Shown here in pieces: positions 51,012-60,535 of a DNA stretch of 64,000 nucleotides. Position 1 is the first letter of the stretch, and every line of letters starts with the position of its first letter. The translations under genes and the position numbers were made by a program. Source of the stretch: Gp6-AA40 sp036407095 (GTDB lineage: Bacteria; Acidobacteriota; Vicinamibacteria; Vicinamibacterales; UBA2999); NCBI GenBank assembly GCA_036407095.1, contig DASWZV010000138.1, positions 26,813-90,812 on the forward strand, written 5' to 3'. Below the pieces are notes generated by a model. That model was not told the origin of the DNA. It ran no database searches and was given only the letters and a program-made list of their open reading frames with translations.

Positions 51012-54000
51012 CTAATCACCAACGCTCTTTCGAGCCGCTTCGAGATTGCGCCGCGCCTCGGCGAACGTCGGCTCGATCGCCACGGCACGCTCGAAATGGC
51101 TTCTCGCTTCATCGACGCGACCCATCGAGGCGAGGGCAACGCCGAGATCGTTCTGCGCTTGGGCTGAATCGGGAAGAAGGTCGACAGCCGAACGCAACGC
51201 CGATGCGGCGTCGGCATACTTCCGCGACTCGAGGAGCTCAGCACCCAGCTCGTAGCGAATCTGTCCGAGATTCGCTCGGGCGTTCGCCGAGCCCGGATCT
51301 CGCGCGAGCGCACCTTCGAACTCGCTGATCGCGTCATCCACGCGCCCGGCACGCATCTCGGCGAGGCCGAGCAGGTTGTGCACCTCCGCCGTGTCGGGAA
51401 CCACGGCCCCCAGATAGGCGCTGCCGAGGAGACGGCGTGAGCCGAACGCCGCAGACGACGCCGTCGCGGGCACCGGTGTGTAATAGGCCTGTTGGAGCAG
51501 ACGCAAGTACAGATCGACGTTGGCCGCGCTGCGTCTTGCGACGCGAGGCTCGGCACACCTCGGACACCAGGCCGCTACCTTCGTGACGTCGAACAATGAC
51601 GAGGGAACGCCCTGCAGTGCGGCCGTGAGCCCCGACCGCACTCCGTACTCCTGCAGCGGGCGATCGTCCGTCGTTGCCGGTGACCCGAGCGTCGCGCGTG
51701 CCATCGTCTCCGCAGCGCCCACGAACGTACCTGCAATCTCCCGCAGGGTCCCGAGGTCCACGCGAGCGAGATCGTCGCGCACCGCAGGTTCGCTTTCGAG
51801 CTTCCTCGTGACGCGATCGGGATCGAGCTCGATGCGGCGTCCCGTCGTGCCGACGAGCAACAGCTCCGCCTGGGTGCCCGAGAGCAGCACCGATTGCGGG
51901 AACACGTCGATGAACGCACGCACCATCGCCAGGCTGCTGTCTTCGGGCACCTGATAGGCCGGAAGCCACTGACTCACGTATCCGCCCGGCGCGAGGCGCG
52001 ATCGTGCCAGCTCGTAGAACTCGCGCGAGTACAAGGCGCCCACCCCCGCATGGGCGATCGGCGGCGGCTCCAGCGTGATGAGGTCGTAGGTGGCGGGCGC
52101 CGCCATCTCGAGATGCTGCCGTCCGTCGTTGATGAAGACCGACACCTTGGGAGAACGCAGCACATCGTGATTCGCGTCGCGGAAGTACGGCGCGTGCTCG
52201 AGAATCTGACGCGACAGGTCTGCGACGTCGACGCGCCTGACCGACGAATGCAGTGTGGCCGCATGCGCGGTGTTGCCGACCCCGAATCCGATCACGAGCA
52301 CCCGCGACGGCTGGTCGAGGCTGAGCAGCGGAATGTGCGCGAGCGCGCGCATGTACCGCTGATCGAGGAGCGCCGTCGACGACATCGCATGCCCGTTCGT
52401 GAGCAGGCCGCGGCCGCGGCCCGGCCGTTCGACGACGGCGATCAGTTCCGTGATGCCTTCACTCACGTGCACGATCCGTTCGCCGTCCTCACGCGGACCG
52501 AGCGCGCGTCGAACGAGGTAGTCGCGCGGCAGGAACAGCGAGGCCAGCACCGCGAGGACCGCAGGAAGCGCGGCACCCGCCACGAGTACTCGACCAGCCG
52601 CCGGGCGACGTTCCAACGCGATCAGAACCAAGGGGACGATCGACAACGCGGCGATCGCGCCAAGAGCAGTGGCCGTCTGCTGCATGCCGACGAGCGGCAA
52701 CAGCAGATAGCCGGTGACGAGCGATCCTGAAACCGCTCCCAGCGTGTTCGCCAGATACAGCAGGCCGGCGCGCCGGCCAACCACGGCCTCGACGCTTTGC
52801 ACGATGGCGTTGCCGAGCGGAAAGGCCAATCCCGCAACGAGTGACGGGATGGCCACCTCGAGGAGCATCGGGCGCACGTTGAACCAGATCTCCGTCAATG
52901 ACCGGGACCATGGCGAGAGCGCACCGAGTGTTGTCGCGATCGATGCACCCCTGGCGGCCAGGCGCTCGGCATCGGCTGAGAAGAGTCCGCCGAGCACGGT
53001 CACGACGAAGAGCGCTTCGACAACCATCAACGTCAGGAGCGGCCGTCCGAATCGACGATCGAGCCAGCCACCCGCGAGCGCGCCGACGCCGAGCGCCAGC
53101 AGCATCACCGCGAGCAGCAGCGAGAACACCGCGCGAAAGCCGCCGAGCAGCACGCTCAGGTGTCGGAGCCACAGGATCTCCATGCCAAGCGCCGCGAACC
53201 CCGACAGCGCGAGCGCCACGGCGGTCGACACCAGCGCAAACCGACGGCTGACGAGTGACGCCTCTGGTGTCGGGCGCTGCGGCTCACGACTTCCGCGTGG
53301 TCGGGAATGCCGGGTCGAGAATCGCGAGATATTGCCGCTCAGCGCAAACGCGCCGATCGCGGCCACCATGTTCAGCCCGACCGCCACGCACTGCGTCGCA
53401 AACAGCCCGGCTGCAGGCACGAGCGCGAAGTCGGTGAGGAACGCGCCGCCCGCAGCGCCGATCGTGTTCGCGCCGTACAGCAGCGCGATGCGCCATCCCG
53501 CCAGCCGGAGATCCGCGCCGACGAGCGCGCGCACCAGAACAGTGAGCGTGCCGCCCATCAGGAGCGTGATTGGGGTGAGCAGCACCAGTGCAATCACGGC
53601 TCGCGACAGATAGGACGCCTGCGTGAGCAACTGCCATCCGTCCGGTCCCGTCTCATACGACGACATCCGCGCCACGATCGCGCCGAGACGCGGCAGGACC
53701 AATGACACGAGAAGTCCGAGAACGGCGATGAGCCCCTCGAGCCACGCGTACCAGCGAATCAGCGCCGCGGCATCGGAGGCACCGGAGACGTCGGAGCGAG
53801 TTTGATACCGGCGGTCGGCCAGTCCGCCGAACAGATAGCTGCCGAAGCCAACCCCGAGCATGAAGACGGCGACGACGATCGAGGCGGAGTACACCGTGTT
53901 CCCGAACACGTCGCTGAACACTCGAACCCACACCACTTGGTAGATGAGGCCGCTGACGCCCGAACACAGAAAAAGGAGATAAACCCACATTGACTTCTGC

Positions 54001-54023
54001 CCGTCACGAGGCGTAGATTCCAC
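51012..54023 (-). CDS. Polytopic membrane protein fused to a spermidine-synthase-like domain and TPRs
   Basis: 1003 residues from the GTG at 54023, which has AAGG upstream; an ATG at 53990 is possible. About 14 membrane segments occupy residues 12-515, including the family's SGLIYQVVWVRVF start. A methyltransferase/aminopropyltransferase-like fold follows, at about 530-770 (VLVIGFGVGNTA, INDGRQHLE). TPR helices end the protein at about 870-1000. The catalytic Asp region of true spermidine synthases (DSSDP type) reads ITLEPPP here, with Glu in its place, so polyamine synthesis is doubtful. Membrane-bound homologues are widespread with unknown function. Confidence 0.85.
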   Translation of the reverse strand: MESTPRDGQKSMWVYLLFLCSGVSGLIYQVVWVRVFSDVFGNTVYSASIVVAVFMLGVGFGSYLFGGLADRRYQTRSDVSGASDAAALIRWYAWLEGLIAVLGLLVSLVLPRLGAIVARMSSYETGPDGWQLLTQASYLSRAVIALVLLTPITLLMGGTLTVLVRALVGADLRLAGWRIALLYGANTIGAAGGAFLTDFALVPAAGLFATQCVAVGLNMVAAIGAFALSGNISRFSTRHSRPRGSREPQRPTPEASLVSRRFALVSTAVALALSGFAALGMEILWLRHLSVLLGGFRAVFSLLLAVMLLALGVGALAGGWLDRRFGRPLLTLMVVEALFVVTVLGGLFSADAERLAARGASIATTLGALSPWSRSLTEIWFNVRPMLLEVAIPSLVAGLAFPLGNAIVQSVEAVVGRRAGLLYLANTLGAVSGSLVTGYLLLPLVGMQQTATALGAIAALSIVPLVLIALERRPAAGRVLVAGAALPAVLAVLASLFLPRDYLVRRALGPREDGERIVHVSEGITELIAVVERPGRGRGLLTNGHAMSSTALLDQRYMRALAHIPLLSLDQPSRVLVIGFGVGNTAHAATLHSSVRRVDVADLSRQILEHAPYFRDANHDVLRSPKVSVFINDGRQHLEMAAPATYDLITLEPPPIAHAGVGALYSREFYELARSRLAPGGYVSQWLPAYQVPEDSSLAMVRAFIDVFPQSVLLSGTQAELLLVGTTGRRIELDPDRVTRKLESEPAVRDDLARVDLGTLREIAGTFVGAAETMARATLGSPATTDDRPLQEYGVRSGLTAALQGVPSSLFDVTKVAAWCPRCAEPRVARRSAANVDLYLRLLQQAYYTPVPATASSAAFGSRRLLGSAYLGAVVPDTAEVHNLLGLAEMRAGRVDDAISEFEGALARDPGSANARANLGQIRYELGAELLESRKYADAASALRSAVDLLPDSAQAQNDLGVALASMGRVDEARSHFERAVAIEPTFAEARRNLEAARKSVGD

Positions 54024-54064
54024 GCACCTTCTGATCTATCAGAAATCGGCAGAGAGATCGGATG

Positions 54065-54130
54065 GTCCGTATCCCCAGGTCGGTGACCCGTGAGGACGTT
54101 GGCGACCGTCGGCGTCCGGAGGAGGCGACC
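54065..54130 (+). promoter_or_regulatory. Leader of the first duplicate receptor with GGAC/GTCC hairpin
   Basis: A 33-base block (54065-54097) is nearly the same as 57215-57247 before the second receptor; both contain CGGTGACCCGTG. It ends in GGAC, which can pair with GTCC just before the ribosome site GGAGG. The sequence inside the hairpin differs between the two copies. Confidence 0.5.
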
Positions 54131-54133
54131 CCA

Positions 54134-57100
54134 ATGCGCGCGGCGTTCAGGTGTGCGGTCCTGGCTGTCTGGACCGTGTTCCTTCCTTCTGCTGTTCTGG
54201 CCCAGGCGTCGATCACAGGGACGGTTAAAGATACGTCAGGCGCCGTTCTTCCCGGCGTCACAGTCGACGTGACCAGTCCCGTGCTGATCGAGAAGACGCG
54301 CACGTCGGTCACCGATGCCAGCGGCCGCTACCAGATCGTCGATCTCAGGCCGGGTTCGTACGTCGTCACTTTTTCGCTCGCCGGGTTCAACACGGTCAAG
54401 CGCGACGGGGTCACCCTCAGCGGATCGACGGTGGCAAACGTCGATGGTGAGATGCGGGTCGGCTCGCTTCAGGAAACCATCACCGTCACCGGCGAAACGC
54501 CGGTGGTCGACATCAGGAGCACGACGCAGCAGCGGGTGTTGAACTCGGAGGTGATCGACGCGCTGCCGAGCGCCCGCAACTACTTCGGCCTGGCGCGGAT
54601 GATGCCGAACACGACCGGCGGCGGCAACGACGTCGGCGGCTCGATGGTCCAGGACGTCGGCCAGAGCGTGACCGTGCACGGCAGCCGCACGGTCGATCAG
54701 CGGGTCACGGTGAACGGCGTGAACACGATGACGCTGCAGGCCGGCGGCAACATCGGCGGTCAGACGCCGGACGTGGGCTCAGCCGCCGAAGTGACGGTCG
54801 ACACCAACTCGCTCTCGGCCGATCTGGCAACCGGCGGCGTGCGCATCAACTTCGTGCCCAAGGATGGCGGCAACAGGTTCGCCAATTCGACGTTCTTCAC
54901 GTTCTCGAACGAGAACCTGCAGGGCAGCAACTACGACGACGCGTTGAAGAACGCCGGGCTCACCGCGCCGAACCGCATCGTGAAGAACGTGGATCTCAAC
55001 GAGTCGTTCGGCGGACCGATCAGCCGTGACAAGGTCTGGTTCTGGTTCTCCACCCGCTACAACGAAGTCGAGAACCAGGTGGCGGTGCTCGCGAACAAGA
55101 ACGCCTATGACCCGACGAAGTGGTTGTACGAGCCCGACCCGAGCACACCGGGGGTCAACAAGGGCTATCAATTCAACAGCAGCATGCGTGTCACGTGGCA
55201 GGCCTCGCCCCGCAACAAGATCGCCGGCACATACAAGGCGGACAAGTGGTGCAACTGTCCCAACAACATCAGCGCCAACGTGTCTCCCGAAGCCGGCCGC
55301 GATCGCCGTTTCCCACGCCTGCGGCAGGAACATGCCGAATGGACGTCGCCGATTACGAACAAGCTGCTCTTCGAGGCCGTCGGTCTGCACCTGTTCGAAC
55401 GCTGGGGCAACATGCACTATCGCGTGAACGGCGGATCGCTGGAAGATCCACGGCTCGAAACGATCCTGCCGCAGATGATCAGCGTGCTCGAGCAGAGCAA
55501 CAACCTGACATACCGCAGCCAGGCCACGTATAACAACACGGCGGTCCCGAGTTGGACGTATCGCGCGGCCACGACCTACGTCACCGGTTCGCACGCGATG
55601 AAGGTCGGCTTCAACCGGACGCACGGATACCTCGACGAATACAATTACACCTTGCAACCGGTCAGCTACCGCTTCAACGGCGGCGTGCCGAACCAGATCA
55701 CTGAACGCGCGTTCCCCTACCGGGCAAAAACCAATCTCGACAACGATCTCGGCTTCTACGGGCAGGACCGCTGGACGGTCAACCGGTGGACGTTTCAGGG
55801 GGCGCTCCGATTCGACTACTTCGCGACCAGTTTCCCGGACCAGACCATTGGGCCGGCGGAGCTCACGCCCTCTCGGAACATCACCTTCCCCGCGCAAGAC
55901 AACATCTCGTGGAAGGACCTGACCTACCGAAGCGGGTTGGCGTACGACTTGTTCGGCAACGGAAAGACCGCGCTGAAGGTGGCGTTCAATAAATACCTGC
56001 TCGGGCAGACGCTCAACGGCCTCGGACGCAACCCGAATCCGGTACTCTCGCTCGTCACCACCGCGAATCGCACCTGGAGCGACCGGGGCGGTCTTGGCAT
56101 CAACGGCGACTATGTGCCGCAGTGCGATCTGCTCAACCCGCTTGCCAACGGAGAGTGCGGCCCGACCGCGCCCTCCACGTTTGGAACGGCGGTTGCCGGA
56201 GACCTCTACGACAAAGATCTCATCTCTGGATTCAACCACCGCCAGACCAACTGGGAGTTCTCCACCAGCGTGCAGCGTGAAGTCCTGCCGCGCGTATCAC
56301 TCGACGTCGGCTACTTCCGGCGCGCCTGGGCACATTTCCAGGTGACGGACAACCTCCTCCTCGGTCCCGAGGATTTCACGAACTTCAACATCGTGGCGCC
56401 GGTCGACCCGCGGCTGCCTGGCGGCGGCGGCTACACGCTCACCGGGTTCTATGATGTCGTGCCTGAAAAGTTCGGACAGCAGCGCAACCTGAACGCGCTG
56501 TCGGACAAGTACGGCCACCAGTTCGAGAACTGGAACGGCGTCGATCTGACGGTCGACGCGCGCCCCGCCACGGGGCTCACCTTCCAGGGCGGTTTCTCCA
56601 CCGGCAAGACGATGGAGGACAACTGCGAGATCGTGGCGAAGCTGCCCGAGATGAACAACATCGGCGTGCTCGGCGGCGCGCCGAACACGACCACCACACT
56701 GCCCGCGTCGTGGCGCGCTGCCCAGTTCTGTCATCGTGAATCGCCGTTCCTCACGCAAGTAAAGGCGTACGGCGTCTACCTCATCCCGAGAATCGACGTG
56801 CAGGTATCGGGCTCCTTCCGCAGCATCCCGGGCGTGACGCAGCAGAATCCTCCGACCAACGACGTGAATGTCGGATTCGTCGCCACCAACGCGTTCCTGG
56901 CGACCAACTCCACGCTTGGCCGGCCGCTGGCAGGTAGCGCCGCCAACGTGACGCTGCAGCTGCTCGAGCCGTACACGAGATATCTCGATCGCCGCAACGA
57001 GCTCGATCTGCGGTTCGGCAAGGTACTGCGCATGCACAACAGCGCGCGGGCGGTGGTGAGCGTGGATCTCTACAACGCCATCAACTCGAACGCCGTCGTT

Positions 57101-57190
57101 GGGGTCAATCAGGCGTTCGCGTCGTATCTCGTGCCCACTGAGATTCTGAACCCGCGGGTGGCGAAGATCAGTCTGAACTTCGACTTCTAG
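54134..57190 (+). CDS. TonB-dependent receptor, Oar-like, duplicate A
   Basis: 1018 residues; the start at 54134 has GGAGGAGG and opens a signal peptide (CAVLAVWTVFLPSAVLAQ). The carboxypeptidase-regulatory domain is ASITGTVKDTSGAVLPGVTV and the plug contains VLNSEVIDALPSARNYFGL. A long barrel ends in SLNFDF. An unusual WCNCPNN motif with two close cysteines lies in the barrel near residue 370. It has the same length as the next gene and is alike throughout, so the pair arose by tandem duplication. The ligand is unknown. Confidence 0.92.
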   Translation: MRAAFRCAVLAVWTVFLPSAVLAQASITGTVKDTSGAVLPGVTVDVTSPVLIEKTRTSVTDASGRYQIVDLRPGSYVVTFSLAGFNTVKRDGVTLSGSTVANVDGEMRVGSLQETITVTGETPVVDIRSTTQQRVLNSEVIDALPSARNYFGLARMMPNTTGGGNDVGGSMVQDVGQSVTVHGSRTVDQRVTVNGVNTMTLQAGGNIGGQTPDVGSAAEVTVDTNSLSADLATGGVRINFVPKDGGNRFANSTFFTFSNENLQGSNYDDALKNAGLTAPNRIVKNVDLNESFGGPISRDKVWFWFSTRYNEVENQVAVLANKNAYDPTKWLYEPDPSTPGVNKGYQFNSSMRVTWQASPRNKIAGTYKADKWCNCPNNISANVSPEAGRDRRFPRLRQEHAEWTSPITNKLLFEAVGLHLFERWGNMHYRVNGGSLEDPRLETILPQMISVLEQSNNLTYRSQATYNNTAVPSWTYRAATTYVTGSHAMKVGFNRTHGYLDEYNYTLQPVSYRFNGGVPNQITERAFPYRAKTNLDNDLGFYGQDRWTVNRWTFQGALRFDYFATSFPDQTIGPAELTPSRNITFPAQDNISWKDLTYRSGLAYDLFGNGKTALKVAFNKYLLGQTLNGLGRNPNPVLSLVTTANRTWSDRGGLGINGDYVPQCDLLNPLANGECGPTAPSTFGTAVAGDLYDKDLISGFNHRQTNWEFSTSVQREVLPRVSLDVGYFRRAWAHFQVTDNLLLGPEDFTNFNIVAPVDPRLPGGGGYTLTGFYDVVPEKFGQQRNLNALSDKYGHQFENWNGVDLTVDARPATGLTFQGGFSTGKTMEDNCEIVAKLPEMNNIGVLGGAPNTTTTLPASWRAAQFCHRESPFLTQVKAYGVYLIPRIDVQVSGSFRSIPGVTQQNPPTNDVNVGFVATNAFLATNSTLGRPLAGSAANVTLQLLEPYTRYLDRRNELDLRFGKVLRMHNSARAVVSVDLYNAINSNAVVGVNQAFASYLVPTEILNPRVAKISLNFDF

Positions 57191-57214
57191 AGAGGTAATC
57201 GGAAGTACCGAGAC

Positions 57215-57284
57215 GTCCATATCCCCGAGGCGGTGACCCGTGCTGGACCGTCGGCGACAGCCGACGTCCAAAAGGAGGCGAGTA
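57215..57284 (+). promoter_or_regulatory. Leader of the second duplicate receptor with strong hairpin
   Basis: The conserved block 57215-57247 is followed by a hairpin with stem CGTCGGC (57249-57255) and GCCGACG (57260-57266), loop GACA, extended by GGA/TCC. It stands immediately before the ribosome site AAAAGGAGG. It corresponds in position to the weaker hairpin upstream of duplicate A. Confidence 0.55.
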
Positions 57285-57287
57285 CCC

Positions 57288-60200
57288 ATGCGCGCGTCCA
57301 GGTGTGCGGTCTTGCTGGTCTGGTCGGTATTCCTTCCATCTGCAGTGTTCGCCCAGGCCTCCATCACCGGGACGGTCAAAGATACGTCAGGAGCCGTCCT
57401 CCCCGGCGTCACCGTCGAAGCGGCCAGTCCCGTCCTGATTGAACGAATCCGCACGGCTGTCACCGACAGCAGCGGGCGTTATCAGGTGGTCGATCTGCGT
57501 CCCGGCACATACGTCATCACGTTCACGCTCGCCGGCTTCAACACCGTGAAGCGCGAAGGCGTTGTCCTCAGCGGGTCCGCGCCCGCGAACGTCGACGGCG
57601 AACTGCGCGTCGGCTCGCTGCAGGAAACCATCACCGTCACGGGCGAAGCGCCCGTCGTCGACATCAGAAGCACGACGCAGCAGCGTGTGTTGTCCTCTGA
57701 GGCGATCGACGCGCTGCCGAGCGCCCGCAACTACTTCGGCCTCGCGCGCATGATTCCGAACACACAGGGCGGCGGCAACGATGTCGGCGGATCGCTGATT
57801 CAGGACGTCGGCCAGAGTGTGACCGTCCACGGGAGCCGCAACGTCGATCAGCGCGTCACCGTGAACGGGGTCAACACGATGACGTTGCAGGCCGGCGGCA
57901 ACATCGGCGGACAGACACCGGACGTCGGGTCGGCCGCCGAAGTGAGCGTCGACACCAACTCGCTCTCGGCCGATTTGCCGACCGGGGGCGTCCGCATCAA
58001 CTTCGTGCCCAAGGACGGCGGCAACAAGTTCGCCAACTCGACGTTCTTCACCTTCTCGAACAAGGGGCTGCAGGGCAGCAACTTCTCCGACCAGCTGCAG
58101 CTCGCGGGATTGACGACGCCCAATCGCATCGTCAAGAACGTCGATCTCAACGAGTCGTTCGGCGGCCCGATCAGTAGAGACAAGGTGTGGTTCTGGTTCT
58201 CGTCGCGCTACAACGAAACCGCGAACCAGGTCGCGGTCTTCAGGAACAAGAACGAGTACGACCCCACGAAGTGGTTGTACGAGCCCGACACGAGCCAGCC
58301 GGGCGAGAACAAAGGGTATCAGGTGAACAGCAGCCTGCGCGTCACCTGGCAGGCCAGCCCGCGAAACAAGATCGCCGGCACCTACAAAGCCGACAAGTGG
58401 TGCAACTGTCCAAACAACATCAGCGCCACTGTCGCGCCAGAAGCGGGGCGCGATCGTCGGTTCCCGCGTCTGCGACAGGAGCACGCCGAGTGGACGTCGC
58501 CGGTGACGAACAAGCTGCTCTTCGAAGCCGTCGGCCTGCATCTCTTCGAGCGCTGGGGCAACATGCACTACCGGGTGAACGGCGGTTCGCTCGAGGACCC
58601 GGCGACCGAAGCGATTCTGCCGCAGCTGATCGGCGTGCTCGAGCAGAGCAACAATCTGAACTACCGGATCCTGACCAACTACAACAACACCGCGGTGCCG
58701 AGCTGGACGTATCGAGCGGCGTCGACCTACGTCACCGGCTCGCACGCGATGAAGGTCGGCTTCAATCGCACGCACGGATATCTCGACGAGTATCAGTACG
58801 CGCTCAATCCGGTCAGCTATCGATTCAACCAGGGCGTACCCAACCGCATCACCGAACGGGCCATGCCCTTCCGCTCGATCACGAACCTCGATAACGACCT
58901 CGGCTTCTACGGACAGGATCGATGGACGGTCGACAAGGTGACCGTCCAGGGCGCGATCCGCTTCGATTACTTCGCGACGAGCTTCCCGGAGCAGACCGTC
59001 GGTCCGGCGCCACTCACGCCGACGCGAAACATCACGTTCCCCGCGCAGGACAACATCTCGTGGAAAGACCTCACCTATCGCAGCGCGCTCGCCTACGATC
59101 TGTTCGGCAACGGCAAGACCGCGCTGAAGGTCGCGTTCAACAAATACCTGCTGGGACAGACGCTCAATGGACTCGGCCGCAATCCGAACCCGGTGCTCTC
59201 GCTGCGCACGACCGCGAATCGCCCCTGGAACGATCGCGGCGGACTGGGCATCAACGGCGACTACATCCCGCAGTGCGATCTCCTGAACCCGCTTCAGAAC
59301 GGCGAGTGCGGCCCGATCGACGACACCGCGTTCGGCACCTCGGTGCCAGGCGATCTGTACGACAAGGACCTCATCTCCGGGTTCAATCATCGGCAGGCCA
59401 ACTGGGAGTTCTCAACGAGCGTGCAGCGGGAAATCCTGCCGCGCGTGTCAGTGGATGTCGGCTACTTCCGTCGCGCGTGGGCGCACTTCCAGGTGACCGA
59501 CAACATCCTCGTCGCGCCACAGGATTTCACGGCGTTCAATGTCGTCGCGCCACAGGACCCGCGTCTGCCTGGTGGCGGCGGCTACACGCTGACCGGTTTC
59601 TACGACGTCGTTCCCGAGAAGGCGGGCCAGGTCAGGAACCTGAACACGCTCTCGGACAAGTACGGGCACCAGTTCGAGAACTGGAATGGCATCGACCTGA
59701 CGCTGGATGCGCGGCTGAACAACGGCCTGACATTCCAGGGCGGCCTCAGCACCGGCAAGACGATGGAGGACAACTGCGAGATCGTGGCGAAGCTGCCGGA
59801 GATGAACAACCTGGCAGCCAACGGCACGCTGCCGGCGTCGTGGCGTCCCGCGCAGTTCTGTCATCGTGAGTCGCCGTTCGTCACACAGTTGAAGGCGTAC
59901 GGCGTCTACGTCATCCCGAAGGTGGACATGCAGATCTCCGGGTCGTTCCGCAGCATACCGGGGCAGGTTCAGGCGCAGACGCCGCCGCAGACCGACATCA
60001 ATCTCGCCTACATCGCGACCAACGCGTTTCTGGCGACCAACTCCACGCTCGGCCGCGCGCTGTCGGGCCAGGCACCAAGCGTGTCGCTGCAACTGCTCGA
60101 GCCGTACAGCACGTATCTCGAGCGCCGGCAGGAACTCGACCTCCGGTTCGGCAAGGTGCTCCGCATGCGCAACGGGGCACGCGCAGTCATCAGCCTGGAT

Positions 60201-60344
60201 CTCTTCAACGCGCTCAACTCCGATGCCACCGTCAACGTGAATCAGAATCTCGGGACGGTGAACCGGGCGAATACGGCGGCGTTCGTGCCGACCGAGATCC
60301 TGAACCCGAGGGTGGCGAAGATCAGCTTGAACTTCGATTTCTGA
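57288..60344 (+). CDS. TonB-dependent receptor, Oar-like, duplicate B
   Basis: 1018 residues; the start at 57288 has AAAAGGAGG. It shows the same signal peptide style, regulatory domain, plug and barrel as duplicate A, with the WCNCPNN motif conserved. The two differ mainly in scattered substitutions and in small indels near residues 880-890 and near the C-terminus. The 97-base gap after duplicate A repeats A's leader. The barrel ends in SLNFDF. Its stop is followed three bases later by a composite palindrome. Confidence 0.92.
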   Translation: MRASRCAVLLVWSVFLPSAVFAQASITGTVKDTSGAVLPGVTVEAASPVLIERIRTAVTDSSGRYQVVDLRPGTYVITFTLAGFNTVKREGVVLSGSAPANVDGELRVGSLQETITVTGEAPVVDIRSTTQQRVLSSEAIDALPSARNYFGLARMIPNTQGGGNDVGGSLIQDVGQSVTVHGSRNVDQRVTVNGVNTMTLQAGGNIGGQTPDVGSAAEVSVDTNSLSADLPTGGVRINFVPKDGGNKFANSTFFTFSNKGLQGSNFSDQLQLAGLTTPNRIVKNVDLNESFGGPISRDKVWFWFSSRYNETANQVAVFRNKNEYDPTKWLYEPDTSQPGENKGYQVNSSLRVTWQASPRNKIAGTYKADKWCNCPNNISATVAPEAGRDRRFPRLRQEHAEWTSPVTNKLLFEAVGLHLFERWGNMHYRVNGGSLEDPATEAILPQLIGVLEQSNNLNYRILTNYNNTAVPSWTYRAASTYVTGSHAMKVGFNRTHGYLDEYQYALNPVSYRFNQGVPNRITERAMPFRSITNLDNDLGFYGQDRWTVDKVTVQGAIRFDYFATSFPEQTVGPAPLTPTRNITFPAQDNISWKDLTYRSALAYDLFGNGKTALKVAFNKYLLGQTLNGLGRNPNPVLSLRTTANRPWNDRGGLGINGDYIPQCDLLNPLQNGECGPIDDTAFGTSVPGDLYDKDLISGFNHRQANWEFSTSVQREILPRVSVDVGYFRRAWAHFQVTDNILVAPQDFTAFNVVAPQDPRLPGGGGYTLTGFYDVVPEKAGQVRNLNTLSDKYGHQFENWNGIDLTLDARLNNGLTFQGGLSTGKTMEDNCEIVAKLPEMNNLAANGTLPASWRPAQFCHRESPFVTQLKAYGVYVIPKVDMQISGSFRSIPGQVQAQTPPQTDINLAYIATNAFLATNSTLGRALSGQAPSVSLQLLEPYSTYLERRQELDLRFGKVLRMRNGARAVISLDLFNALNSDATVNVNQNLGTVNRANTAAFVPTEILNPRVAKISLNFDF

Positions 60345-60350
60345 GGGAAA

Positions 60351-60526
60351 CGGAGGTCTCGGAGGAAACGGTTCGCACGGAGCCACGGAGTAACGGAGGT
60401 CAGACGGAGACGCCGCGCTCCGCGCGGCGTTATGGATAGAACAACGGGCCGACCGAAAGTCGGCCCCTCCGTCCGATCTCCGTTATTCCGTTGCTCCGTG
60501 CGAACCGTTTCCTCCGAAGACCTCCG
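60351..60526. repeat. Composite palindromic element, ACGGAG-type, copy 3
   Basis: The outer arms, 60351-60409 and 60467-60526, pair over about 60 bases with few mismatches, the best-preserved copy in the window. Nested inside are two perfect hairpins: 60411-60418 with 60422-60429, and GGGCCGAC (60446-60453) with GTCGGCCC (60459-60466). The latter resembles a REP stem without its GTAG head. It fills the convergent junction between receptor B and the dioxygenase. Confidence 0.92.
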
Positions 60527-60535
60527 TTACCTCTA

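Noticed and set aside
51012..54023. Calling this gene a spermidine synthase
   Set aside because: The fold is similar, but the key acidic segment differs, the domain is fused to membrane helices and TPRs, and no polyamine genes are adjacent.
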